Source of the DNA: Anoxybacillus ayderensis
GTDB lineage: Bacteria > Bacillota > Bacilli > Bacillales > Anoxybacillaceae
Assembly (NCBI RefSeq): GCF_000833605.1
Contig: NZ_JXTG01000003.1
Coordinates: 168,960-232,959, forward strand
Length of the DNA stretch: 64,000 bases
Direction: 5' to 3'
This document shows, one piece after another, positions 1 through 6,707 of the stretch (the stretch's first letter is position 1; each line of letters starts with the position of its first letter). Position numbers and translations under genes: made by a program. The notes beneath the pieces were generated by a model. That model was given only the letters and a program-made list of their open reading frames with translations, was not told the origin of the DNA and made no database searches.

Positions 1-667
1 CTTGAAGCGTTGGCAATGATCCTGTTGCTTTTACTTGTCCGTTATGCAAAATGACGAATGAATCACAATATCGCTCTGCCGTCGCTAAAATGTGCGTCGA
101 CATAAGAATCCCCGCTCCTTCTTGTTTTCTTTCCTCAATAAGCTGAAGCAACGCTTGAATGGCGAGCGGATCTAACCCAACAAACGGTTCATCAATGATA
201 TAAAGCGGCACGTCCACTAAAAAAGCGCACATAATCATCACTTTTTGCTTCATCCCTTTTGAAAAAAACGCAGGGAACGCACTTAATTTTTTTTCAAGCC
301 GAAACGCCTTCAGCAATTTTGGCACGCGCTGTTTATACGCTTGATCCGATACACCATAAGCCATAGCAGTGAGACGTAAATGTTCTTCTAACGTTAATTC
401 TTCGTATAAAGCAGGCATTTCGGGAATGTATGTAAATTGTGCCCGATATCGTTCCGGGTCGTCTTGAAACGTCATGTCGTTGATCGTAATCGTTCCTTTA
501 CGCGGTTGCATCAATCCGATGATATGTTTAATCGTCGTGCTTTTTCCTGCCCCATTTAACCCGATTAACGCAACGACTTCTCCTTTTTGTACAGTAAACG
601 ATACGTCATCTAAAATGTTTTGTTTCGTATAGCCCCCGAATATGTGTTGAACTTGTAATAGCACCAT
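1..667 (-). CDS. ecsA: ABC transporter ATP-binding protein EcsA (3' end cut by window edge)
   Basis: Cytoplasmic ATPase of the Ecs ABC transporter, which in B. subtilis affects protein secretion, competence and regulated membrane proteolysis. About 222 residues are visible. Walker A GLNGAGKST lies near residues 36-44, a variant signature FSKGMKQ near 135-141, and Walker B IIDE near 157-160. The stretch from FSKGMKQ through STHILATAERYCDS is very close to EcsA as I remember it. The start ATG at 667 follows a GAAAGG-type ribosome site. The last roughly 25 residues and ecsB would lie before position 1. It diverges from hit, as in B. subtilis. Confidence 0.93.
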   Translation of the reverse strand, partial: MVLLQVQHIFGGYTKQNILDDVSFTVQKGEVVALIGLNGAGKSTTIKHIIGLMQPRKGTITINDMTFQDDPERYRAQFTYIPEMPALYEELTLEEHLRLTAMAYGVSDQAYKQRVPKLLKAFRLEKKLSAFPAFFSKGMKQKVMIMCAFLVDVPLYIIDEPFVGLDPLAIQALLQLIEERKQEGAGILMSTHILATAERYCDSFVILHNGQVKATGSLPTLQ

Positions 668-699
668 CGTCGCTTTCCTTTCTTCATATCATTATTTTT

Positions 700-1016
700 T
701 ATTTTAACAAATGAATAACGAAAAGAAAAACGGGTTATGATAAGTAGCGAAGAGGGACAAACAAGTAGCAAGTCGCAGTGAGCAACAAAGCAAGTTCAAG
801 AACACGATGAAATGAGGTGTCTACGGGCCGCACATTAAGCTAGCCTGTAACAACGAAAGCACTCCCTTAAAAAGGGGATGGTCATCTTGAACAACGTCGT
901 ACTCACAAACGCGTAACGGACTCTACTCGTAAATGAGGTGTTCCCAAAAGACACGTAATCATGAAGCTCCCTCTTCAATGGGCAGGATGCGATGCGCATC
1001 CTGCTCTTTCCGTTTT
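700..1016 (+). ncRNA. candidate structured non-coding RNA between ecsA and hit
   Basis: No plausible protein is encoded in this 400-base gap, yet it ends in a strong intrinsic terminator (982-1016) pointing toward hit with no gene upstream on that strand. The stretch holds a possible long-range helix (GTTCAAGA near 790 with TCTTGAAC near 875), a local hairpin around 865-885, and the direct repeat AAATGAGGTGT near 812 and 936. A short transcript from about 740 is the simplest explanation. A convincing promoter was not found and no RNA family was recognised, so the start is a guess. Confidence 0.35.
982..1016 (+). terminator. intrinsic terminator upstream of hit
   Basis: Perfect 10-bp stem GCAGGATGCG / CGCATCCTGC with a 3-base loop, followed by a pyrimidine-rich tail with TTT and TTTT runs. 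It points along the plus strand. Confidence 0.7.
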
Positions 1017-1073
1017 CGAAACGACAATCTTGTGGTAAAATAAAGACAAAATGGAAAGAAAGGTGGCGTGATG

Positions 1074-1493
1074 ATGAGCGACTGTATTTTTTGTAAAATT
1101 ATAAACGGAGACATTCCTGCTGCAAAAGTATTTGAAAATGAGCATGTCATCGCCTTTTTAGACATTAGTCAAGTGACGAAAGGACATACGCTCGTCGTAC
1201 CGAAAGTACATAAAGAAAATATTTATGAATTAACTTCAGACATCGCCCAACGTGTCTTTGAGGTCGTTCCGACAATCGCCAATGCGATTCGTGAACAATT
1301 TTCCCCAGAAGGCATCAACATTTTAAGCAACAACGGAGAAATTGCGGGACAAACCGTTTTCCATTATCATATGCACATCATTCCGCGATACGGTAAAGGG
1401 GATGGATTTGGGGCTGTGTGGAAATCACATCAGAGCGACTACACGTTTGATGAATTACAACACATCGCTGCGCAAATTAAACAAGCTCTATAA
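1074..1493 (+). CDS. hit: HIT family nucleotide-binding protein Hit
   Basis: Histidine-triad hydrolase of about 139 residues, expected to act in the cytosol on purine nucleoside phosphoramidates or dinucleotides. The triad HYHMHII is at residues 97-103. The N-terminal CIFCKI pattern is typical of bacterial Hint-like proteins. Three in-frame starts exist (GTG 1068, ATG 1071, ATG 1074). ATG 1074 is preferred because AGGTGG at 1061-1066 is then 7 bases away; ATG 1071 is possible. The gene sits opposite ecsA as in B. subtilis and has its own terminator. The physiological substrate is unknown. Confidence 0.93.
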   Translation: MSDCIFCKIINGDIPAAKVFENEHVIAFLDISQVTKGHTLVVPKVHKENIYELTSDIAQRVFEVVPTIANAIREQFSPEGINILSNNGEIAGQTVFHYHMHIIPRYGKGDGFGAVWKSHQSDYTFDELQHIAAQIKQAL

Positions 1494-1497
1494 AAAA

Positions 1498-1524
1498 GAA
1501 GGTGTCCTCGTGGGCACCTTCTTC
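1498..1524 (+). terminator. intrinsic terminator of hit
   Basis: Stem GAAGGTGTCC against GGGCACCTTC, five bases after the hit stop codon, with a short T-containing tail. Confidence 0.7.
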
Positions 1525-1560
1525 CGTTCGAAGATAAGAAAGTATAAAATTTGGAGTTGA

Positions 1561-1675
1561 TGTCTAGCTCCAAGCGCCATCGGCTCGAGTCGCTTCGCCC
1601 CACACTGCGGCGGCAACAGCCTCCTCGGTGGGGCTTGTGCGCTCTTCGCCGATAGGCGGGCGCTTTGCGCTTTTC
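1561..1675 (+). repeat. 115-bp palindromic intergenic repeat, copy 1
   Basis: A GC-rich 115-bp block between hit and prsA. Its reverse complement occurs at 38070-38184 with only two mismatches. The arms can fold: AAGCGCC..ATCGGC near the left end pairs with GCCGATAGGCGGGCGCTT near the right end, and GCCCCAC pairs with GTGGGGC inside. The A/T-rich flank AAGTATAAAATTT just to the left is also shared with the second copy, so the true unit may be about 140 bp. No coding potential is evident. It looks like a dispersed structured repeat of the Geobacillus/Anoxybacillus kind. Confidence 0.85.
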
Positions 1676-1686
1676 TTATAAACGTT

Positions 1687-2520
1687 TTATTCGCTTTTTA
1701 ATGCGTCTTTTAACGATTTGTCTTTAATGTCGACATTCGCTTCTTTCATAAGCTTATCGAGTTTCGATTGCACTTTCGATGCATCGAGTTTGCTCTTTTT
1801 CACTTCATATTCCATTTCTTCTTTCATTTCATCAAACGACTTTTTCTCTTCTTTATCTGTCACTTTAATGATATGGTAGCCAAATTGCGTTTTCACTGGG
1901 TCGCTTACTTCACCGACTTTTAACGCATACGCTGCTTTTTCAAATTCTTCAACCATTTTTCCAGGCCCAAACCAACCTAAATCGCCACCGTTTTGAGCAG
2001 AACCTGTATCTTTCGAATATTCTTTTGCTAATTTTGCAAAGTCTTCGCCTTTTTCTAATTTCGCTTTCATTTCTTTTGCTGTTTTTTCATCATCTACTAA
2101 AATGTGGCTCGCTTTCACTTTCGGCTTATATTCATTGTAATATTTTTTCAATTCTTCATCTGACACTTTTATATCTTCCATCGCCGCTTTTTGTCGCAAC
2201 AAATCAAGTTTTACCATGTTGCGAATCGCTTCTTCTCCATTTTGTTGCACCGCTAAATCATATTGAACGCCATACATCTCTTTTAAATTTTCGATTTCCT
2301 TATCGATTTCTTTATCCGTTACTTTAAATTTTTTGCTTAACACTTTCTCATGCACAAGGTCGCGCAACACATCTTTCCCGAAACGCTCTTTCATTTCGTT
2401 ATATAGCTCGTCTTTTGTAATGTTACCTGCCTTCGTTTCGACGACAACGTCTGATCCGTTATTACAAGCCGAAAGTGCAAGCATGGCCGCTGCCGACATT
2501 GCAACTGTCCATTTTTTCAT
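1687..2520 (-). CDS. prsA: Foldase lipoprotein PrsA (parvulin-type peptidyl-prolyl isomerase)
   Basis: Extracytoplasmic lipoprotein of 277 residues that helps secreted proteins fold outside the membrane. A lipoprotein signal peptide ends in LSAC with the lipidated Cys near residue 19. A SurA-like N-terminal region is followed by a parvulin domain from about residue 132 ([31 protein letters not shown]), then a charged helical C-terminus. The ATG at 2520 is chosen because GTGAGGAA precedes it and the signal peptide starts there; an in-frame extension upstream has no lipoprotein logic. The neighbouring ScoC is a known repressor-type regulator of exoprotein genes in B. subtilis. Confidence 0.96.
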   Translation of the reverse strand: MKKWTVAMSAAAMLALSACNNGSDVVVETKAGNITKDELYNEMKERFGKDVLRDLVHEKVLSKKFKVTDKEIDKEIENLKEMYGVQYDLAVQQNGEEAIRNMVKLDLLRQKAAMEDIKVSDEELKKYYNEYKPKVKASHILVDDEKTAKEMKAKLEKGEDFAKLAKEYSKDTGSAQNGGDLGWFGPGKMVEEFEKAAYALKVGEVSDPVKTQFGYHIIKVTDKEEKKSFDEMKEEMEYEVKKSKLDASKVQSKLDKLMKEANVDIKDKSLKDALKSE

Positions 2521-2608
2521 TTCCTCACAACTCCTATCTATAAATATACACAAAACATACTATACCATATTTTTTCCGAAAGCTAAAATAAAGCACGTAT
2601 GCGCCCAT

Positions 2609-2636
2609 ACCTTTTTGCTTCTTTTGACATACAATA
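2609..2636 (+). promoter_or_regulatory. candidate SigK promoter of the yjcZ-type gene
   Basis: AC at 2609-2610 and CATACAATA at 2628-2636 match the mother-cell SigK pattern (AC, about 17 bases, CATANNNTA). The -10 also fits SigE (CATACAAT). It lies 50 bases before the spore-protein start, which agrees with its expected sporulation timing. Confidence 0.5.
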
Positions 2637-2685
2637 CATTGTCAAAGCGTCGCAACGCCTTCATATACGAAAGGAGGTGTCGTCT

Positions 2686-2778
2686 ATGGGTGCAGGAGTA
2701 GGATATGCAAACGGATTTGCGTTAATCGTTGTGTTGTTTATTTTATTAATTATCGTTGGTGCAGCTTGGTTATACTAA
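2686..2778 (+). CDS. YjcZ-family small sporulation protein
   Basis: A 30-residue protein: a Gly-rich N-terminus (MGAGVGYANGFALIVV) and one strongly hydrophobic helix ending AAWLY. This is the standard build of the YjcZ/YczM sporulation peptides of Bacillaceae, which are mother-cell or coat associated and of unknown function. AAAGGAGGTG sits 8 bases before the ATG, an excellent ribosome site. It has its own terminator and a SigK-like promoter upstream. Confidence 0.85.
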   Translation: MGAGVGYANGFALIVVLFILLIIVGAAWLY

Positions 2779-2785
2779 ACGAATG

Positions 2786-2815
2786 AAAGCTGACAGGGAC
2801 ACTGTCAGCTTTTTT
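2786..2815. terminator. bidirectional terminator between yjcZ-type gene and small minus-strand gene
   Basis: Perfect stem AAAGCTGACAG / CTGTCAGCTTT followed by T6. It overlaps the stop codon of the convergent small gene and can serve both. Confidence 0.8.
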
Positions 2816-2993
2816 ACGCAAATAATACTTCGATGTAGGAAGAAATAAGTAAGATCGTAATAAGGACGTTAATTGTGCGAAACACTTTCGGTTGTTTTTC
2901 TTCTGGAATTTCTTTTTGAATACAAAGTGAATTCGTGAGCTGATTAATCATGAAAAGCACAATTGTCGCAAGGGGTATAAAATAAAGCGCCAA
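2814..2993 (-). CDS. small two-helix membrane protein, unrecognised
   Basis: A 59-residue protein with a TTG start at 2993, placed 6 bases after GGAGGGG. Two hydrophobic segments, about residues 2-17 and 41-58, flank a polar loop containing QKEIPEEKQPK. An ATG closer to the ribosome site is in another frame and stops after 16 codons, so the TTG start is preferred. It lies between prsA and yhaI where B. subtilis also carries small genes, but I cannot assign it to one of them. Function unknown. Confidence 0.6.
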   Translation of the reverse strand: MALYFIPLATIVLFMINQLTNSLCIQKEIPEEKQPKVFRTINVLITILLISSYIEVLFA

Positions 2994-3130
2994 AACATTC
3001 CCCTCCTAGTTTTATGTATTTACTCCCCTACTTTACAACGATTTTTTCGAGAAATCAATAATGGACATTTCATTTATGCAACAATTCCTGTAAAATAATA
3101 CACACAAGCACACAAAAGGAGTTTCGAAAG

Positions 3131-3472
3131 ATGAGCATCGAACAACGCATGGAAAAACTCGAATATTATTGTTCGCTCATGTTGGACATGATCGCACCAG
3201 AAACGAGGCCGTTTTATGCGCTCGTCATCCGTCATGGCTTAACGAAAGAAGAAGTTGAACATACATTGCGCCTTTGTGAACAATTAAGTGAACAATATAA
3301 ACAACAAAAAGAGGAAGGATTCGTCATTTTCACCTCGCTTTTTCACGAATTTGCGAGTGCGCTTCATCCGAACCTTCCACTTGCTGAGACGATCGACGCG
3401 TTAAAAAAACAACAATTATTCGTTCCGCTTATGACAGAGTTTCAACGTTTATTACATACGCTCAACGAATGA
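3131..3472 (+). CDS. yhaI: YhaI-like protein (DUF1878)
   Basis: A 113-residue, mostly helical cytosolic protein with no catalytic motif visible. Length, the N-terminal [14 protein letters not shown] and the position beside scoC fit YhaI of B. subtilis. AAAGGAG lies 9 bases before the ATG. It converges on scoC and the two coding regions overlap by 21 bp at their 3' ends. Function unknown in the family. Confidence 0.8.
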   Translation: MSIEQRMEKLEYYCSLMLDMIAPETRPFYALVIRHGLTKEEVEHTLRLCEQLSEQYKQQKEEGFVIFTSLFHEFASALHPNLPLAETIDALKKQQLFVPLMTEFQRLLHTLNE

Positions 3473-4048
3473 AGCTACTTCTTTTTGCTCATCTTTCTTT
3501 TTTAACTTTCCATTTTCTTCAACAAACTCTTGCTCAATGTTTTGAAAGGAACGTTCAAAAATTTCCATAAAATCGTCTCCATACACATTGCGAATCATAC
3601 ACATGATTTCTAACATTTCTGGAAATTTACCGTACAATTCGTACAGCGGCTGAATCCCTTGTAGAACGGACGTCCGTTTCGGATCGTACGATTCCATTAA
3701 TTTTAATAAAATGTCTTCCCCTTTTTCCGTCAGCTCAATGTACGTATTTCGCTTATCGTCTTCTTTTTTCGAAAACGACAACAACCCGCGCTCCTCTAAT
3801 TTTTTCGAAAAATTAAATGCCGTCGATACGTGCATCACACCAAACTTTGCGATTTCAGAAATGGATGCCCCTTTTAAATGGTATGCGATCCATAAAATAT
3901 GATGTTCGTTAATGTTTAAGTCAAATGGTTTAATCCATTGTTGCCAATCTTTTTCGATTGATTTCCACAACGCTTTGCTTAATTGGGCAACCCTTTGACT
4001 AAATAACATCGCCTCTTTAACAGAATAATGTCGTTCCGTGCTTTTCAT
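3452..4048 (-). CDS. scoC: MarR-family transition-state regulator ScoC (Hpr)
   Basis: DNA-binding regulator of 198 residues. In B. subtilis ScoC represses extracellular protease genes, oligopeptide permeases and sporulation genes. The winged-helix core is highly conserved: [37 protein letters not shown] and [14 protein letters not shown] near residues 25-85. The C-terminal tail ([10 protein letters not shown]) is also ScoC-like. The ATG at 4048 aligns with the known N-terminus (xxxxxxYxVKEAM); a GTG 12 bases upstream is less likely. Confidence 0.94.
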   Translation of the reverse strand: MKSTERHYSVKEAMLFSQRVAQLSKALWKSIEKDWQQWIKPFDLNINEHHILWIAYHLKGASISEIAKFGVMHVSTAFNFSKKLEERGLLSFSKKEDDKRNTYIELTEKGEDILLKLMESYDPKRTSVLQGIQPLYELYGKFPEMLEIMCMIRNVYGDDFMEIFERSFQNIEQEFVEENGKLKKKDEQKEVASFVERM

Positions 4049-4182
4049 CTCTCCACCCACTTTGTCATATTTCTTTCTTTTTATCTTTTATTATGCCAGT
4101 AAAACAATAAATAATAAAGTATTAAATATTAGAATTTTTTAATAAATTAAAATATAGACTTTTCGAACTAGGAGGAACAAAC

Positions 4183-4365
4183 ATGGTCATCGCGACGGCG
4201 ACGCTTGGGTTCATCTTTTTGTATTTGACGATTGCCACATTTTCTATGTTGAATAAAGCGCGCATGTATCCCCCAAAAAAAGTGTTAAAGCAACGCATGA
4301 GTGTATTTGGAAGCCTTGCTCTCTTTTTTATTGCTATGACTTTTTTACTTTTGCGCATGCAGTAA
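4183..4365 (+). CDS. small membrane protein, unrecognised
   Basis: A 60-residue protein with hydrophobic segments at about residues 3-21 and 41-57, separated by a basic loop (KARMYPPKKVLKQR). CTAGGAGG lies 7 bases before the ATG. It is divergent from scoC and convergent with trpP. No family was recognised with certainty; the two-helix build suggests a membrane-associated accessory protein. Confidence 0.7.
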   Translation: MVIATATLGFIFLYLTIATFSMLNKARMYPPKKVLKQRMSVFGSLALFFIAMTFLLLRMQ

Positions 4366-4378
4366 GAACGATATAAGG

Positions 4379-4410
4379 AAAACCCGACCATAAACGATCG
4401 GGTTCTTTTT
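4379..4410. terminator. bidirectional terminator between small membrane gene and trpP
   Basis: Stem AACCCGA / TCGGGTT followed by CTTTTT on the plus strand, with an A/T-rich flank on the other side. It closes both convergent genes. Confidence 0.75.
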
Positions 4411-4411
4411 A

Positions 4412-4933
4412 TTATTGTTGCGGAACGGTATATGTTCGTCTCATCAGCGATTGTACGATCGGATAAATGACGACCATCGCAATCGTATTGACAAACGCTG
4501 TTGGAATGACGACAGCAACGAACAATCCGCTAAACGTTGCTCCTCCTGGTAAACCGACAACCGCTAAAGCAACGGCCAAAAACGTCGCACCAGAAATAAA
4601 CGTGCCAATTGCAGTCAGCAATGCCGCTTTCACTGGCGTCACTTTCGTCTTAAACAACATCAACAATCCAAAAAAGAGCGTAGCCGTCACCACTTTGTCA
4701 ACAACGTTCGGGATAAATCCTCCCGGGAAGCTTGTCGTAATCCCCGAAATGATTCCCGTCGCAATCGCTAATAAACTAACGGCCGTTTTGTTCGGGAAGA
4801 GCATAATGCCTAAAAACATCATCGTGAGCATCATATCCGGCTTCATTCCAAAGAAAAACCCCGGAATGACTGCGTGCAACACCGCACCGATCCCAACAAA
4901 AAGCGATAATAATACTAACGTTCTCGTATTCAT
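4412..4933 (-). CDS. trpP: Tryptophan transporter TrpP
   Basis: Integral membrane protein of 173 residues with about five to six hydrophobic segments, related to ECF-type S components and YhaG/TrpP of B. subtilis, which takes up tryptophan. The opening LVLLSLFVGIGAVLHAVIPG and the GMKPDMML motif are typical. It lies between scoC and serC as in B. subtilis. Its leader carries eight GAG/AAG triplets spaced by two or three bases, covering the ribosome site and start codon, so translation is probably shut by TRAP when tryptophan is plentiful. Confidence 0.92.
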   Translation of the reverse strand: MNTRTLVLLSLFVGIGAVLHAVIPGFFFGMKPDMMLTMMFLGIMLFPNKTAVSLLAIATGIISGITTSFPGGFIPNVVDKVVTATLFFGLLMLFKTKVTPVKAALLTAIGTFISGATFLAVALAVVGLPGGATFSGLFVAVVIPTAFVNTIAMVVIYPIVQSLMRRTYTVPQQ

Positions 4934-4969
4934 TTCTCATCTCTCCTCATCTCATTCTTTTCTCTTCTC
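4923..4969 (-). promoter_or_regulatory. TRAP-type RNA binding site over the trpP start
   Basis: On the minus strand, GAG triplets lie (in plus coordinates) at 4967-69, 4962-64, 4951-53, 4946-48, 4941-43, 4936-38 and 4923-25, with one AAG at 4957-59. Most are spaced by 2-3 bases, the spacing TRAP prefers. They cover the Shine-Dalgarno region and the start codon, as in the B. subtilis trpP leader, so bound TRAP would block ribosomes. The regulator gene mtrB is not in this window. Confidence 0.85.
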
Positions 4970-4989
4970 AGCTTGTAAACAAGTTTAAC

Positions 4990-5020
4990 AATATTATAGC
5001 ACTTTAAAGTGCCGACGTAA
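4990..5020 (-). promoter_or_regulatory. trpP promoter with embedded 14-bp palindrome
   Basis: An extended -10 TGCTATAAT (reading minus) sits about 60 bases upstream of trpP with a weak -35 (TTTACG) 17 bases further up. The spacer contains the perfect palindrome GCACTTTAAAGTGC at 4999-5012, a position where a bound repressor would block RNA polymerase. It could alternatively be a remnant of serC termination, but no T run follows it. Confidence 0.5.
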
Positions 5021-5031
5021 AATAAAAATTT

Positions 5032-6108
5032 TCAAAAAATATTTTTTCGGAACGTGTCCATAAACTGCACTAGCGCTTCGCACGCTTCGATGTCAACCGC
5101 ATTATAAATCGATGCGCGACATCCGCCGACAGAGCGATGACCTGCTAATCCAATTAACCCTTTTTCTTTCGCTTCGGCTAAAAACTTCTTTGTAAGCTCC
5201 TCGTTTGGCAACGTAAACGTTACATTCATATGCGAACGGCTTTCTTTTTTTGCATGCCCTTTGTAAAATCCTTCACTTTCATCAATACAACGATATAATA
5301 TCGCCGCTTTTTCCGCATTTTTCTTTTCGATCGCTTGCACGCCACCTTGTTCCTCTACCCATTCAAGCACGAGCGATAACATATAAATCGCAAACGTCGG
5401 TGGCGTATTATATAACGAACGGCTTTCGCTATACGTTCGATAGTTTAACATCGTCGGCAAACGGTCGTCCCCTTTCGCCAACAAATCTTTCCGAATAATG
5501 ACGACCGTCACGCCTGAAGGTCCTAAATTTTTTTGCGCTCCTGCATAAATGAGCGCAAAACGGCTCACATCAATATCACGGCTTAAAATATCGCTTGACA
5601 TATCGGCAATTAAATCAACGGACACGTTCGGAAATTCACGCCATTGCGTTCCTACAATCGTATTGTTTGACGTAATGTGCAAATACGCAGGACGCTCGGA
5701 CAGCTCGATATTCGTCGGAATGTATGTATATTGTTCCTCCTTCGACGAAGCTGCTACGTGCGTCGCCCCTACTTTTTTTGCCTCTTTCATCGCTTTATCC
5801 GACCATGAGTCCGTCAACACATAGTTGCCGACTTCCCCTTCCTTCAACAAATTCATCGGCACCATAGAAAATTGTAAACTTGCTCCCCCTTGTAAAAAAA
5901 GCACATCATGCGTATCAGGAATGTTCATCAACTTACGCAACAACATTTCTGCGCGCTCATGCACCGCATCATATTCTTTGCTTCGATGGCTCAGTTCCAT
6001 GACTGACATGCCTGTTTGTTGAAAGTTGAGCAATTCTTTTTGTGCTCGCTCTAACACGGCTAGCGGCAAAGCAGACGGTCCTGCATTAAAATTGTACGCT
6101 CGCTTCAC
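5032..6108 (-). CDS. serC: Phosphoserine aminotransferase SerC
   Basis: PLP enzyme of 358 residues that converts 3-phosphohydroxypyruvate and glutamate to phosphoserine in serine synthesis (also acts in pyridoxal phosphate synthesis in some bacteria). NFNAGPSALP opens the protein, the substrate loop GGASLQFSMVP is near residue 75, and the PLP lysine is in AGAQKNLGPSG near residue 197. Length is normal. The start is GTG at 6108, seven bases after AGGGGGAG; the true N-terminus MKRAYNFNAGPSAL supports it. It is upstream of trpP on the same strand, but trpP has its own promoter. Confidence 0.96.
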   Translation of the reverse strand: MKRAYNFNAGPSALPLAVLERAQKELLNFQQTGMSVMELSHRSKEYDAVHERAEMLLRKLMNIPDTHDVLFLQGGASLQFSMVPMNLLKEGEVGNYVLTDSWSDKAMKEAKKVGATHVAASSKEEQYTYIPTNIELSERPAYLHITSNNTIVGTQWREFPNVSVDLIADMSSDILSRDIDVSRFALIYAGAQKNLGPSGVTVVIIRKDLLAKGDDRLPTMLNYRTYSESRSLYNTPPTFAIYMLSLVLEWVEEQGGVQAIEKKNAEKAAILYRCIDESEGFYKGHAKKESRSHMNVTFTLPNEELTKKFLAEAKEKGLIGLAGHRSVGGCRASIYNAVDIEACEALVQFMDTFRKNIF

Positions 6109-6198
6109 ACTTTTCTCCCCCTCATGTCATGTAATAATATATATCCTAACACGAAACGCAAAAAAATGAAGAAAAATTTTTGTGAATTTTTAAAAAAG

Positions 6199-6228
6199 AA
6201 AAAAGACCTTGTTATTCCAAGGCCTTTT
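6199..6228. terminator. terminator downstream of yhaL
   Basis: Stem AAAGACCTTG / CAAGGCCTTT with A and T runs on both sides. It overlaps the last codons of the yhaL-type gene. Confidence 0.7.
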
Positions 6229-6379
6229 GTCGTTGCTGACGCGCTTGACGAATACGCTCCATGTACACTTCTCCTTCTTTCTCTAGCAACTTTTCATCTA
6301 TTTTTCGCTCTTCTCTCGCCGTGCGAATGGCCATATATCCGCTAATTATAATCCCAGCAAGAAGCAATGTAATAAGCAT
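6212..6379 (-). CDS. yhaL: Sporulation protein YhaL
   Basis: A 55-residue protein: an N-terminal membrane helix (residues 2-17) followed by a long charged helix containing YMAIRTAREERKIDE and LEKEGEVYMERI. This pattern matches the SigE-dependent YhaL family of sporulation proteins, function unknown. GGGGG lies 7 bases before the ATG. In B. subtilis yhaL is next to prsA, so its place beside serC is a local rearrangement. Confidence 0.75.
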   Translation of the reverse strand: MLITLLLAGIIISGYMAIRTAREERKIDEKLLEKEGEVYMERIRQARQQRQKALE

Positions 6380-6476
6380 ACATATCCCCCTTTAAGCTTG
6401 TCTTACTTTACACATATGCGAACAATCGGAAAAATAGACGTATAAAAGAAGGAAATGATTACGAAGGAGCGAATAC

Positions 6477-6686
6477 ATGCAAAGGAAAGGGGTGGAGAAA
6501 TTGAAAACATATACGTTAACCGTTTTTGAAAAGACAGGAGAAAAACTGCTTGATGAAACATTTACTGCCGCCAACGATGACGAAGCAAAACGAATTGGCG
6601 AACAAAAATTAAAAGAAAAACAGTTAGAACATAAAACGCATCGTTGCACAACATCAAGCGGTAAACTTATTTTATTTCATCGATAA
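6477..6686 (+). CDS. YhzD-like small protein
   Basis: A 69-residue protein resembling YhzD of B. subtilis: a strand-rich start (KTYTLTVFEKTGEKLLDETF), an Ala/Glu-rich helix and a closing GKLILFHR. The ATG at 6477 has AAGGAG 7 bases upstream. A TTG at 6501, preceded by AAAGGGGTGG and giving LKTYTLTV, would fit the family N-terminus equally well. It converges on hemZ, sharing a terminator. Function unknown. Confidence 0.7.
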   Translation: MQRKGVEKLKTYTLTVFEKTGEKLLDETFTAANDDEAKRIGEQKLKEKQLEHKTHRCTTSSGKLILFHR

Positions 6687-6707
6687 AGCCCCGATCATCT
6701 CGGGGCT
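6687..6707. terminator. shared terminator of yhzD-like gene and hemZ
   Basis: Perfect stem AGCCCCGA / TCGGGGCT with a short loop between two convergent genes; its right arm reaches the hemZ stop codon. Confidence 0.7.

Noticed and set aside
700..960. T-box, RNase P RNA, tmRNA or 6S RNA in the gap before hit
   Set aside because: None of the conserved core sequences (for example the T-box GGGTGGNACCGCG) are present.
5250..5824. Plus-strand open frames opposite serC
   Set aside because: Shadows of a well-conserved coding gene; no ribosome sites or domains.
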